NCBI RefSeq assembly: GCF_014207565.1
Contig: NZ_JACHGJ010000008.1
Location: 62,001 to 126,000 of the forward strand
Source of the DNA: Spirochaeta isovalerica
Lineage (GTDB): Bacteria; Spirochaetota; Spirochaetia; DSM-2461
Length of the DNA: 64,000 nt
Direction of reading: 5' to 3'
The notes under the pieces were generated by a model. That model saw nothing but the letters and a program-made list of their open reading frames with translations, was not told the origin of the DNA and ran no database searches. Numbering within the stretch: position 1 is the stretch's first letter; every line of letters begins with the position of its first letter. Positions 1 to 9,366 of this stretch are shown here, piece by piece. Both the position numbers and the translations under genes were made by a program.

Positions 1-671
1 TTCTTCTCAAATTCAGTAAGCCTGTCGGTAATGGTCTGTTTGTCCCTGTCGTCTTTGTGTGCCGGAATGCTCAATCCCACCAGTTTGACCGCTGCAGGGT
101 CTCCCAGCGAATTGTGGAAGAGATTGTACTCCTCAAGCCAGGAAATGAAACTGAGCGTTCCGTCGAAAAGATCACAGCTTCCCTCGTCAGGTTCTCCCGG
201 AAAGCTGAAATAGAGAGCATCACCCTCCTGTGCCAGGAGTTGACCGGAAACAGTTCCGAACAGGACTTTGGCCTCTTCCAGAATGATCCGGACCTGCTCT
301 TCGAAAGGTTCGCCGTATTGAGCCAGCTTGTCGGTACTCGAGACTATATCGAGTTTCAGATAAATTGATACAGGGCTGGCAGGCTGCCTTTCTCTCAGTC
401 TTTTGCGGCTGACGCGGGCAAAGCCTGTCAGATTATAGGCCTTGCCGTGGAAGATCCCGCTATCGTGAATGTCAGCCATGCGGCTGTAGAGTTTCTCAAG
501 CTGCCTGTCGTTAACATGGCCTGTGAGAATCTGAGCTTTGTCCAGTTTGGATAGAGCGACCGAATGCTTAACATTGCCGAGTTCGTGAATGGTCTCCCTG
601 AAAACGTCCAGAGCCAGTTCCTCCAGGGGAATGGAAGAATTCTCCAGAATCTTTCTCAATTGGTTACGCAT
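1..671 (-). CDS. Class III nucleotidyl cyclase-like protein, C-terminus cut by window edge
   Basis: The reading frame runs from an ATG at 671 to the window edge without a stop, giving 223 residues. Residues about 102-160 resemble the start of a class III cyclase homology domain: LDIVSSTD supplies a metal-binding-type Asp at 108, and QEGDALYFSFPG supplies a second at 151. Residues 1-95 form a helical N-terminal region that I do not recognise. The transition-state Asn and Arg would lie outside the window, so activity cannot be judged. It could be an active cyclase or a cyclase-like regulator. It is the third cyclase-type gene in the window. Confidence 0.65.
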   Translation of the reverse strand, partial: MRNQLRKILENSSIPLEELALDVFRETIHELGNVKHSVALSKLDKAQILTGHVNDRQLEKLYSRMADIHDSGIFHGKAYNLTGFARVSRKRLRERQPASPVSIYLKLDIVSSTDKLAQYGEPFEEQVRIILEEAKVLFGTVSGQLLAQEGDALYFSFPGEPDEGSCDLFDGTLSFISWLEEYNLFHNSLGDPAAVKLVGLSIPAHKDDRDKQTITDRLTEFEK

Positions 672-810
672 TTTACTTTCTCTTAATATAAACTTTTTTA
701 ATTCTGCTTCTTCCTATGAAGTACAACTTCATTATCGGATGCGGAAGAGCATAATTTTAGATAATATAACCCTATCCTATTTACCGGATCGGGGAAATAG
801 GCCGTTTGGT

Positions 811-1119
811 CTATTTCCTCCTTTTTTTAGCCGCTCCGCCGCCGCTTCCGCCATAGGCGATCATGATTCCCAGTATAAATCCGAGATTGTAGAGATTGCC
901 TTTATTGTGAACCTCATAGACATTCACCTTGTCGTTGAACAGGGAAATAATGAAGGTGATAAAGGATATGCAGCCATGCCAGAGGCCCATCCAGAATCCA
1001 GCCAGTTCACCGGAACCATCGGCGGAACCGACCATTCCATTGGGACCGGGCGCACAGGAAACAAGTATTGATGCCGCTGCGACGGCGGCGGCAATCAAAA
1101 AGATATGAGATTTTTTCAT
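811..1119 (-). CDS. Small conserved lipoprotein with a C-terminal membrane segment
   Basis: This 102-residue protein starts at an ATG preceded by a good AGGAG site; a longer frame to 1164 lacks one. It has a lipoprotein signal, with hydrophobic residues 5-20 followed by the lipobox ILVSC. It then has the conserved-looking stretch GFWMGLWHG and a hydrophobic segment before VNVYEVHN. It ends in a glycine-rich, lysine/arginine tail. I recall similar small proteins in other bacteria but know no function. It sits downstream of the helicase gene on the same strand. Confidence 0.7.
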   Translation of the reverse strand: MKKSHIFLIAAAVAAASILVSCAPGPNGMVGSADGSGELAGFWMGLWHGCISFITFIISLFNDKVNVYEVHNKGNLYNLGFILGIMIAYGGSGGGAAKKRRK

Positions 1120-1178
1120 TTTCACACTCCTGAGTAGAATTGTAACGCACGCAAAGCGTTGCAAATATAAAAATTATA

Positions 1179-3299
1179 TTAAATATCTTTTGAACTTAAG
1201 CGGTTCACTTCTTCAAAAGCATTTTGTAAATCAACAAGAACGGGGTGGTCCGGTTCATCCTTCATAAAGACGTTGAGCATATCCATGGCTCTGGTCATAC
1301 AGACATAGATAAGGTTCCTGAGCATTTTTTCACTGGTTTCGCCGTTGAAGCTCTCCTCATTCGCCGGGAACAGCCGCGGAAGGAAGAGCAGCACAACTGG
1401 CATATCCAGACCTTTTCCCGAGTGAAAGGGCGAAATCCTGATCTGTCCGGAATTGAGGAAATCAAAGGCATCATCCTTGATGTTGATCGTATCATACCCG
1501 CTCTCATAAACCATGCGGGCCACTTTCTTTTCCATGACCGAATTGGCGACCAGTATGAATATGTTTTCCGGGTCGTATTCCAGAACATCTATGAGAAAGT
1601 GAATCCTTCTTGTGAGGAGCGTATAGAGCTCGGCGGTTTCCGGAGCTGTAAAGAGCTCCGGCTGGGGGCCGTCGCGGAAAGCGGAACTCTCATCGCCGTC
1701 CTCGCCGCTGCGGAAGCGCAGAGCCAGATCGTGAATGGAATGAGTGCTTCTGAAATTCGTCCTGAGAAAGGAAGTCCGCCCCTGGATTTTCAACCCCGAC
1801 CGACTGTAGGGAGGCTGAATGCTGTACAGGCTCTGCCCCAGATCTCCGGCGAGAATGACCCCTTTCCGGACTGTTTTCTTGAGGATTCGCAGTTCCTGGG
1901 GTGAGAGATCCTGAGCTTCATCGACAAAAATCGTATCGATTCCCCCGGGTTCGGCGCACGATTCAATAATGCTGCGGCTGAATCCCCGGGAAAGGCGGCC
2001 CGATGAAAGCATCTCCTCTTCCATTTTCTCCTTGATCTCCCAGACAAGGACCCTCTTCGCTGTACTCAGCGGAACGGACATTCCCCGCCTGTCAATGGCG
2101 AGGTCGATATATTCCTCGCGGGTCACTCCGTTCCAGTACAGGAAATCCTCCACCTCGCAGAGAAGCTGTTTCCAGTCTTCAAAGAGGGTCTGGTCATTGT
2201 GCCTGCGGCAGAGTTCCTGCATGATTTTGTAATCGATCACCCCTTTTCCCGTCTCGCGCAGCAAGCCGTTGAGATAAGCATCGACCGTACCGATCATATC
2301 ATCGGTCCGCGAGTCGAGCTTCATGATTTTTGTTATATACCGATTGTATTTGACCAGGGTTTTGGTATAAGCGAGCAGAACGAATGAACCGTCATTCCAG
2401 AGTGATTCGTTGCGGTCGATAATGGCTTTCCGCATGGATTCCAGAAGGAGAAAAGTCTTGCCCGTTCCGGCGGCTCCCCGTATGAGGTAATCGCTTTCCA
2501 GGTCGATCCGCCCCAGAACCTCCTTCTGCTCATTGGTCAGGCGGATCAGACTTCTTTCATAATCAAGGCGGGTCCTCGTATAGGCGACCATCCGCTTGAG
2601 GTTGTAACTGTAGGTAGCGATGGATTTATATTTTTCGAGCTGCTTTTCCTTATCCCGGAGCTTTTCTTTCAGTTTGAACCGCTCGTCGCGCAATTTCTTG
2701 TTCCGTTCCGCCGCGGCGCTGTCCTTCTTTTCATAGAGAGCCAGCTGACTGTTGAGAACGTCCATCTGCAGGAGCATCTCATCGTATTCGCTTTTTTCCG
2801 CCTGCCACTGTTCCAGTTGTTCCAGGAGTTTCCGATTTTCCCGCTGGGAACGGAAAATATCCCATTTGAGCTTCCGGAGCTCATCAATTTCCACTTTGCG
2901 CGACCGCCGTTCGTTCCAGTGTTCCAGCGTCCCTTCCAGCTGGGCGAGAGCCGCCCCTTCATTGATCCGGCAGAGCCGGCAGAACTGAAGAAAAAGAAAG
3001 GTGGCCTGAGTGGCTTCGGCAGATGTAAAATCCTTGAACTCATGACGGACTTCATTGGTTATTCTATGCTCACGGGCTATTGCCCTGAAACATTTGAGAT
3101 CTGAATTGAAATGTTCATACTCCTGTCCGATATAATCGCCGAGCTTCATAATATTCCGCCCGAAATCGCCGTAACCCGTTTCGGTATAATCGATGGGGGC
3201 CTCTTTTTTCAGATAGCTTTCCATATAGGAATGAAGGGCCAGAATGTAGAATCCGGGATCCGATCCGGCGAGATTGACCAGGCGTTCGATAGCGGGCAT
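1179..3299 (-). CDS. UvrD/Rep-like superfamily 1 helicase with coiled-coil N-terminus
   Basis: The 706-residue protein has an SF1 helicase core. Walker A is GAAGTGKT at 275-282, Walker B is IFVDEAQDLSPQE, and a late motif YVCMTRAMD resembles motif VI. Residues about 150-230 are strongly charged and heptad-like, so a coiled coil is likely. The first 140 residues are helical and unfamiliar, not the usual UvrD start. It probably unwinds or remodels DNA or RNA using ATP. It lies 45 bp downstream of the DUF58/MoxR operon on the same strand and may be co-transcribed. It is not a canonical UvrD, PcrA or RecB by length or N-terminus. Confidence 0.8.
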   Translation of the reverse strand: MPAIERLVNLAGSDPGFYILALHSYMESYLKKEAPIDYTETGYGDFGRNIMKLGDYIGQEYEHFNSDLKCFRAIAREHRITNEVRHEFKDFTSAEATQATFLFLQFCRLCRINEGAALAQLEGTLEHWNERRSRKVEIDELRKLKWDIFRSQRENRKLLEQLEQWQAEKSEYDEMLLQMDVLNSQLALYEKKDSAAAERNKKLRDERFKLKEKLRDKEKQLEKYKSIATYSYNLKRMVAYTRTRLDYERSLIRLTNEQKEVLGRIDLESDYLIRGAAGTGKTFLLLESMRKAIIDRNESLWNDGSFVLLAYTKTLVKYNRYITKIMKLDSRTDDMIGTVDAYLNGLLRETGKGVIDYKIMQELCRRHNDQTLFEDWKQLLCEVEDFLYWNGVTREEYIDLAIDRRGMSVPLSTAKRVLVWEIKEKMEEEMLSSGRLSRGFSRSIIESCAEPGGIDTIFVDEAQDLSPQELRILKKTVRKGVILAGDLGQSLYSIQPPYSRSGLKIQGRTSFLRTNFRSTHSIHDLALRFRSGEDGDESSAFRDGPQPELFTAPETAELYTLLTRRIHFLIDVLEYDPENIFILVANSVMEKKVARMVYESGYDTINIKDDAFDFLNSGQIRISPFHSGKGLDMPVVLLFLPRLFPANEESFNGETSEKMLRNLIYVCMTRAMDMLNVFMKDEPDHPVLVDLQNAFEEVNRLSSKDI

Positions 3300-3344
3300 G
3301 ATGTTGGAACCTCCGTCCTTATTCTAGTATGAGAAGGGCCGGAA

Positions 3345-4778
3345 TCACAACTCTTTCATCAGGCGGTCCGATTCGACCTTAACCATCTTCATATCCTTTC
3401 TGTCGAGTCGGTCCAGGGAAAAAAAGGATTTGTTGAAAAGCGGTGCCAGAATACGGCAGGAATCGCTCCAGGAGCTGTTTGCCGATGAGAGCAGACTGAA
3501 GAAATCCTCGACGGGAACGATTGCGAGAGACTGATGGCCCAGACGCCTTCTCCCCCTGGTCCGGAGCTTCCGGTAGATCTTGTGGAGATGTCTCACTTCC
3601 GCTTTCTTGGCCGCGCTTACAGTCTCACCCTGATCGATTGCTGAGAACAGACCATCCAGAGGTCCGCCATCCCCGCCGGTTCCCTTTCTCTTCAATTGTC
3701 TGAAGGGTTTGAATAAAGATTTCAATGTCCTGAGAAATCTGAGGAATCCCCTCAAAAGGGTCCTGTAGTATTCCCGGAAGGTAGGGTTTTGTCTCTTTCG
3801 GAAAAACAGAGGAGCGAAGAGAGGATAGAAGATAAAATAGACGATTAAAAGGGCGATAAAACCGAGTAGAATATATCCCAGTACATCAAATATCTTTCGA
3901 ATTAACACAAAATCGATTTTCCGGACTTCCCACAACGCCTGTAAATCCTCCAGTCCATCGGGGGACGCATCGGCCTGATCCGGAATCGATAGGGGCACCT
4001 CTCCCATTTCCCTTTGCATGGAGAAAGATAAAAGCCAGCGGTAGAACCGGAGCAGGACCTCCGGTCCCGGCCAGGCTCTGTCTCTGAGGAAAAACAATGA
4101 GACAAGAAAGGCCGGAACCATAAGGAGAGCTGTCGATCCATGGCCGTTTCGGGTGATATCGCCCTCTGCAAACCCCTCTTTCTCCATTTCCAGCTGATAG
4201 AGATGCTTTCGAAGAAAGATGATCATAATTATATCAGCGGTGAACCCCGCTGCCGCCGGCAGTGTCGCGAACCGGGGTAATTCCGCAATCTGCAGACTGA
4301 TGATCATAGCGGCTTTGAAAAGCAGGAGGGTTATTATTATCACCAGGGATTTACCGATGTGGATATAAGTCAGGCGGACAACACCCGCTACCGGATGGAA
4401 CCTCAGCGACTGGAAAAGAACAGTCAGATAGGTTTGGATCAAAGCCGCCAGGAGCGGCAGGGCCAGATATAACCTGTAGGGATCGAAGCCTGTGACCAGA
4501 AGCGCCGCCAGAAGGGAAAGTATTATAAGGGCGAAAATAATCCTGTCGGTAAAAGCATTTCCCAGATCCTCAAACTCGAAAAGATTGTTCCGGCAGTAGG
4601 GATTGAAAAACAGGACTCCGACGAAAATCAGAATTATAAATACGAGTGGATAAATCCAGGGTAAGAGCAGAAAATCCCGGAAGAGAGAATGAAAGAACAG
4701 CACCGGTGCCAGCATGGAGAAAAAGGGATAGAAAAAAGAGAGCAGCGTTATGGCGGGGCTGTCGTTCTCCCTGGTCAT
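3345..4778 (-). CDS. Multi-pass membrane protein of the MoxR/DUF58 operon
   Basis: The 477-residue protein has about six hydrophobic segments in its first 250 residues, one more near residue 300, and then a basic cytoplasmic tail. The tail holds helical sequence such as VRHLHKIYRKLRTRGRRR, which resembles the tail of DUF4129-type proteins that follow DUF58 genes. It overlaps the DUF58 gene by 4 bp (ATGA), so translation is probably coupled. By context it is the membrane partner of the MoxR-DUF58 pair. No catalytic motif was seen. Confidence 0.75.
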   Translation of the reverse strand: MTRENDSPAITLLSFFYPFFSMLAPVLFFHSLFRDFLLLPWIYPLVFIILIFVGVLFFNPYCRNNLFEFEDLGNAFTDRIIFALIILSLLAALLVTGFDPYRLYLALPLLAALIQTYLTVLFQSLRFHPVAGVVRLTYIHIGKSLVIIITLLLFKAAMIISLQIAELPRFATLPAAAGFTADIIMIIFLRKHLYQLEMEKEGFAEGDITRNGHGSTALLMVPAFLVSLFFLRDRAWPGPEVLLRFYRWLLSFSMQREMGEVPLSIPDQADASPDGLEDLQALWEVRKIDFVLIRKIFDVLGYILLGFIALLIVYFIFYPLFAPLFFRKRQNPTFREYYRTLLRGFLRFLRTLKSLFKPFRQLKRKGTGGDGGPLDGLFSAIDQGETVSAAKKAEVRHLHKIYRKLRTRGRRRLGHQSLAIVPVEDFFSLLSSANSSWSDSCRILAPLFNKSFFSLDRLDRKDMKMVKVESDRLMKEL

Positions 4779-5926
4779 GAGAAATACTCCTTTCCATATT
4801 CGCTGAGAGTGTAGACCCGGCAGAAAGGCGGAACATCAACAGGAAGAGAGCCCCCTGTGGCAATAAGCTGAACTTCGGCCCTGCGGCGGCGGAGGATTTC
4901 CATACCGCCGGCAAGCTCCCCTTCCAGTGAGGGAACAAGCAGAGAAATATGAGCGCCCGTTTCAATACCGATTCCCCGGCTCATCATGTAATCGATAATG
5001 GATTCCTCTCCCTCCTCATCGGAAAAAGCGACCTGGGCCAGTTCCTCCAGGAGGGTGACGACATGGCCGAATCCCCGTCCGAAGGGGATATAAAGGGGAT
5101 CAGCCGATCCTCTGACGAGCAGAGAGATTTTCTGCCCCGCTTCTCCATAAGAGAGAATCAGAGACACCGCTGCCTCAATAGCCCGTTCGAGAAGAATATG
5201 ACGGTGTTTCAGGGGATAACGGGAAACTGTAATATCGAGCAGAACCAGCAGCGGGGCATCAAGGGTAAAGGAAAACTCCATGGTTTTCAGTTTCCCCGTT
5301 CGGGCCGAAGCTTTCCAGTTTATTCTTTTCAGCGAATCTCCCGGCCTGTAATCGCGGATTCCCTTGAGCTGATTCAGATCTTCATGGATCAGACTGGGGG
5401 ATTTGATTTTTCCGCCTCTTTCTCCCTCGGCAAGCAGAAGAGGAAGAGGATGTCCTGCCGGGTAAACCACAATGGAACTGTAGAGGGGAAATATTTTCTC
5501 CCAGGGAAAGAAGTTGAGCGGATCGGAACCTTTCACGATCACAGGTCCCGCCCTGTATTTGCCCCGGGTCCTTGTCAGAACGGGACAGGAATAGGTTCGG
5601 GAGCTCTTTCCCGGAATCGAGGTGAGGAAAGTCCCAGTTTCAGAGGCATAACAGCCGGAAGCCCTGTCGAGGAGGAGAATTCGGCTAATGGGCAGGAATC
5701 CCCTGTTTGTCACGGTAAACTCTGCGCTCTCATTGCTTCCGTTGGGGCAGAATTGAGTCTCCCTCCCCCTTTCAACGGCCAGGGACAAGCGCATATAAAG
5801 GGAAATAAAAAAGGAACTGCTGAAGAGCAGGATGAAAAATGCTGAGACAAACTGTATTGCCTTAAGCGGAACGAAAAGAAGGAGACATAAAAAAACAAAA
5901 AGAGGAAACAGGCTGATTCGGTTCAT
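4775..5926 (-). CDS. DUF58 domain protein
   Basis: The 383-residue protein has two N-terminal membrane segments (about 5-45), a beta-rich middle, and the DUF58 signature at about 189-215. That signature includes GIRDYRPGDSLKRINWKASA. DUF58 proteins typically pair with MoxR AAA ATPases and act in envelope-linked chaperone or assembly processes. Here the gene overlaps moxR upstream and the membrane-protein gene downstream by 4 bp each. No complete VWA MIDAS motif was found. The family call is firm; the process is unknown. Confidence 0.88.
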   Translation of the reverse strand: MNRISLFPLFVFLCLLLFVPLKAIQFVSAFFILLFSSSFFISLYMRLSLAVERGRETQFCPNGSNESAEFTVTNRGFLPISRILLLDRASGCYASETGTFLTSIPGKSSRTYSCPVLTRTRGKYRAGPVIVKGSDPLNFFPWEKIFPLYSSIVVYPAGHPLPLLLAEGERGGKIKSPSLIHEDLNQLKGIRDYRPGDSLKRINWKASARTGKLKTMEFSFTLDAPLLVLLDITVSRYPLKHRHILLERAIEAAVSLILSYGEAGQKISLLVRGSADPLYIPFGRGFGHVVTLLEELAQVAFSDEEGEESIIDYMMSRGIGIETGAHISLLVPSLEGELAGGMEILRRRRAEVQLIATGGSLPVDVPPFCRVYTLSEYGKEYFS

Positions 5927-6873
5927 TTCAGGGGAACCGGGGGCACTTCGACTCGATTCAACAGGGTTTCCAGCGCTTCTTCCGTACCGATACCCTTTAT
6001 CTGATGTTCCGCCTTGACCAGCACCCTCTGACGCATAATGGGCATGAATACGGATTGAATATCTTCGGGGACAACATAGTCCCTGCCTTCAATGGCCGCT
6101 TTGGCCTGAGCGCCTTTGTAAAGGGCAAGGGATCCCCGGGGGGAGATACCTAGGTGAAATAGAGGATTACTGCGGGATTCTTCAACCAGATCAAGAATGT
6201 AATTGCGCAATTCCGCCGAAACATGGATCTGCACAACTTCGGCCCTGTATTTCTGCAGTTCTTCCAGCGATGAAACCGCCTCGAGATCGTTGACCGGATG
6301 GGTCAGCCGTCTCTGGCTTTCCAGAATCATGGCTTCAGCATCCCTTGAGGGATAGCCGATATTGACTGTCATGAAAAAACGGTCTTTCTGAGCCTCCGGC
6401 AGGGGAAAGGTTCCCTCGAACTCGGCGGGATTTTCCGTAGCGAGAAGAAAAAAGGGATCGGGAAGCGGTCTGATTTCCCCTTCGATGGAAACCTGAGATT
6501 CCGCCATGGCTTCGAGAAAAGCCGACTGGGTCCGGGGCGTCGCCCGGTTGATTTCATCGACCAGCAGCACATTGGAGTGGATGGGACCGGGCTTGAAAGT
6601 GAATTTTTCCTCGCGGCTGTTGTATATGGAAACTCCGAGAATATCGCCGGGAAGGAGATCGGGTGTAGCCTGGATGCGGTTGAAAACACCGCTGAGACTT
6701 GCCGCCACAGCCCGGGCCAGTATGGTTTTTCCCAGTCCCGGAACATCTTCGAGGAGAACATGGCCGCCGCAGAGCAAAGCCGTCAGAATCTGGTCGACGA
6801 CCTCATTCTTGCCGTAAAAAACTTTACCCGTATTGTTCCGGATTCTTTCTGCCCATGACCCTATTCCGCTCAT
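5923..6873 (-). CDS. MoxR-family AAA+ ATPase
   Basis: The 316-residue protein has Walker A EDVPGLGKT at about 42-50, Walker B LLVDEINRA at about 103-111, and the MoxR-typical TENPAEFEGTFPLPEAQ-type sensor region. I chose the ATG at 6873 because it follows a GGGG-containing ribosome site and begins a normal MoxR N-terminus; a longer frame to 6966 reads into promoter DNA. It is first in an operon with DUF58 and a membrane protein, and divergent from the methyltransferase at 6967. MoxR proteins act as chaperone-like ATPases with such partners. Confidence 0.9.
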   Translation of the reverse strand: MSGIGSWAERIRNNTGKVFYGKNEVVDQILTALLCGGHVLLEDVPGLGKTILARAVAASLSGVFNRIQATPDLLPGDILGVSIYNSREEKFTFKPGPIHSNVLLVDEINRATPRTQSAFLEAMAESQVSIEGEIRPLPDPFFLLATENPAEFEGTFPLPEAQKDRFFMTVNIGYPSRDAEAMILESQRRLTHPVNDLEAVSSLEELQKYRAEVVQIHVSAELRNYILDLVEESRSNPLFHLGISPRGSLALYKGAQAKAAIEGRDYVVPEDIQSVFMPIMRQRVLVKAEHQIKGIGTEEALETLLNRVEVPPVPLK

Positions 6874-6966
6874 ACTCTTTACCCCGCAGGTTGGTTCTTT
6901 TTTCCAATGAAGTATAAACTTTCCTGTGTGCCCTGAAAAGAAAAAAACTGTTATAGTATTAAACAC

Positions 6967-7557
6967 ATGGATTTAAAGAAGCATAAACGGATTTTTAATA
7001 TCATTTCCCCGGTCTACAATCTTTTCTATAAAGGACAGGTCCGCTCCTATTCGGAGTTGATCGACAGTTACGGCGATGAGGTTGAATTAACCGGCCGGGA
7101 GGAAATCCTTGACCTGGGATGCGGTACCGGTGCTTTCGGCGCGGCATTCGCTGCCAGGGGGCATAAAGTAAGAGGCATAGACCTGGCGGAGAAAATGGTG
7201 AGCAAAGCGGAAGCCCGGGGACTGCTCTGTAACTCGGGAAATATTCTCGAGGGTGTCTCCTTCGATGACAACTCTTTCGATCTCGTCATCTGTGCCTATG
7301 TGGCCCACGGACTGGACAGGGAAAAGAGAAGCGTGCTCTTCCGGGAAGCCGCCAGAATTAGCCGGGGACCGGTTCTCTTTCATGACTACAGCACAAAGAG
7401 AAACCTTTTCATCGACATAATAGAATACCTGGAAGACGGAGATTATTTTAATTTTATCAGAACGGGGCTCAGTGAAATGAAAGAAGCATTCAGTTCCGTA
7501 AAAGTCATACCCGTCAGGTCCTTCAACAACTGGTATCTCTGCCGTAAGCGAAGTTGA
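6967..7557 (+). CDS. Class I SAM-dependent methyltransferase
   Basis: The 196-residue protein has motif I ILDLGCGTGAFGAAFA at about 47-62, an acidic loop GIDLAEKM, and a motif-IV-like FDLVICAYVAHGL. This is the compact Methyltransf_11 type. The substrate cannot be told; small-molecule, quinone and lipid methylation are all possible. It is divergent from moxR, with a 93 bp gap that should hold both promoters. Confidence 0.85.
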   Translation: MDLKKHKRIFNIISPVYNLFYKGQVRSYSELIDSYGDEVELTGREEILDLGCGTGAFGAAFAARGHKVRGIDLAEKMVSKAEARGLLCNSGNILEGVSFDDNSFDLVICAYVAHGLDREKRSVLFREAARISRGPVLFHDYSTKRNLFIDIIEYLEDGDYFNFIRTGLSEMKEAFSSVKVIPVRSFNNWYLCRKRS

Positions 7558-7592
7558 TCCGCCGTACGTTACGGTCCGGAGCTGAAAGGGCT

Positions 7593-8576
7593 TCAATCAG
7601 CTAAAAAGAGCTCCGGCACTTTCCTGTCCAGCCAGGACCGCATGGATAAGTTTTCTATATAGCCGCAGTGTCCGCCGTAGGGGAGCATGATTAATCTGAC
7701 ATTTCCATTCACTTTGGCTCTGCGGAAGTCCTCCGCATGAATGATGGGATCATCCTCGGCTGTGATAACCGTTACCGGTACCGCCGCCCGGTCGAGGATT
7801 CCCTCTTTGAGAGTGTAGCGGCTGAAATAGTCGGCAGCGCTTGTGCAATCGGAATGCCGGGGAATGAGATCTTCAGTAAGATCCATACAATTATCAGCTC
7901 CCTCGATGTGGGAGAAGTCATAAATATGGGGAAAAGCTTTTTGCTTGATGCGAAGCGAAGCTTTCCATTTGCCGAGGAAGTGCCGGCGGATCATAGGATT
8001 TCTGTCGAGCCGGACCGTGGCATCGCAGGGATTGAGCGGCGGATTTACGGCGACGACCTGTTTCAGACCGTCAATCATATCCTTACCGCAGAGAGCCGCA
8101 ATGCGAAGGGCGAAATTTCCTCCGAGGGAAACTCCCAGCAAATAGAGGCTGTCGGAACGATTGTATTCTTCGGCGACATTCCGCACGGCCCCGAAAGTTT
8201 CATCGATAAGAGTCCCCATGAAAATTCCGCTGTTTAATTGGTGATTGCCTCCGTGGTCTCTCAAATTGAGGCGGAAAACATCAAACCCGGCGCGAACCAG
8301 AGCAGAACCCGTAAAGACCATGTAGGGCGCATCGGCGGACCCCTCCCATCCGTGGATGAGCACAGCCAGTCCCCGGGGTGCATCACCATCGGCTCGCGTC
8401 AGAAAGCCCGACAGATGCACACCCTCTCCCGCCCGGACGATAACTTCCTGAGAACACCGGGACAGCGGATTCCCGGCGGCGAGTCTGACCGGGCTGCTGG
8501 CAAGCCAGGTTTGAACCATGCTGTTTCGCAGATAAAAAGGCGGCTTGAAGAGCTGATCCGCTCTGTCAGGCACCAA
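7593..8576 (-). CDS. YheT-type alpha/beta hydrolase
   Basis: The 327-residue protein begins FKPPFYLRNSMVQT, matching the N-terminal signature of the YheT/ABHD1-3 group. The oxyanion motif is LIHGWEGS and the nucleophile elbow is LGVSLGGN. An acidic residue in TAEDDPII and a His in PYGGHCGYIE complete a plausible Ser-Asp-His triad. The family contains esterases or acyltransferases of uncertain substrate. It overlaps the upstream membrane-protein gene by 11 bp, so the two are probably co-translated. Confidence 0.85.
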   Translation of the reverse strand: MVPDRADQLFKPPFYLRNSMVQTWLASSPVRLAAGNPLSRCSQEVIVRAGEGVHLSGFLTRADGDAPRGLAVLIHGWEGSADAPYMVFTGSALVRAGFDVFRLNLRDHGGNHQLNSGIFMGTLIDETFGAVRNVAEEYNRSDSLYLLGVSLGGNFALRIAALCGKDMIDGLKQVVAVNPPLNPCDATVRLDRNPMIRRHFLGKWKASLRIKQKAFPHIYDFSHIEGADNCMDLTEDLIPRHSDCTSAADYFSRYTLKEGILDRAAVPVTVITAEDDPIIHAEDFRRAKVNGNVRLIMLPYGGHCGYIENLSMRSWLDRKVPELFLAD

Positions 8577-9204
8577 TGGTTTTGGCTCCCTTGATCAGCC
8601 AGGTGAATCCCATAGCTTCCAGGCCGACTGTCTCGACCACGAGAATGGGATACCACTCGAGAGTTCCCTTGAAGAAGAGAACCAGGACCAGGTACACAGC
8701 CGCGCAGAGCATGCTGGTCAGTCCGAGAAGCTTGTACCAGCGGTCGAGTTTGCGCCTCTCTTCTTCTGCGTCGCTGGTATGGTCTGTAAATCGCCAGAAG
8801 GAAATAACGCCGAGAACGATGAAAAACAGCGATGCGCAGACCAGATGGATTGTTCCGGACAGGGAAGGCTCCAGTTTCAGAATACCATAAGGCCCGTCGA
8901 CCCCTTTGACTTCCGTGGGAAACAGTATGACAAGAAGAGCCAGAACTCCTCCGAGACTGGTCAGGATCCGGATAAAAGGTTCCCGGCCTCTGTATGCGAC
9001 CAGGAGGATACCCGATGCGCCGAGGCACATGACGAATATGTCGCCAAGATTATTGTGGTAATAGGCGCTTAGAGAAAACTCCACTTTCCCTTCGTTGAGA
9101 AAAAGGCCGCCGAGAATAAGCAGAACAGGGAGAAAGACTCCCAGATACCCGATCGAGCGCCGGATAATGATGTAGGACTGATACAATAAGCTGTTGTTGT
9201 TCAT
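8566..9204 (-). CDS. Six-helix membrane protein, DUF998-like
   Basis: The 212-residue protein has six predicted membrane segments. The loop SLSAYYHNNLGDIFV after the first helix, and the later LIKGAK end, recall DUF998-type proteins. It has no catalytic residues that I recognise. It is the first gene of a two-gene unit with the YheT-type hydrolase. The family assignment is tentative. Confidence 0.6.
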   Translation of the reverse strand: MNNNSLLYQSYIIIRRSIGYLGVFLPVLLILGGLFLNEGKVEFSLSAYYHNNLGDIFVMCLGASGILLVAYRGREPFIRILTSLGGVLALLVILFPTEVKGVDGPYGILKLEPSLSGTIHLVCASLFFIVLGVISFWRFTDHTSDAEEERRKLDRWYKLLGLTSMLCAAVYLVLVLFFKGTLEWYPILVVETVGLEAMGFTWLIKGAKTIGA

Positions 9205-9366
9205 ATTTTTAAGAATGATTATACCGTTTCCCTCTCTTTTCTGACAATGGGATCTATATTTTTTTTAACTGTTCACAGAATCCCGAACGCCTGTATTTCC
9301 TTTAATCGAATGTATTTGATAATTGCACAGGAAAGTATCAGAATTAAAACATAAGCGGAGAAATAC

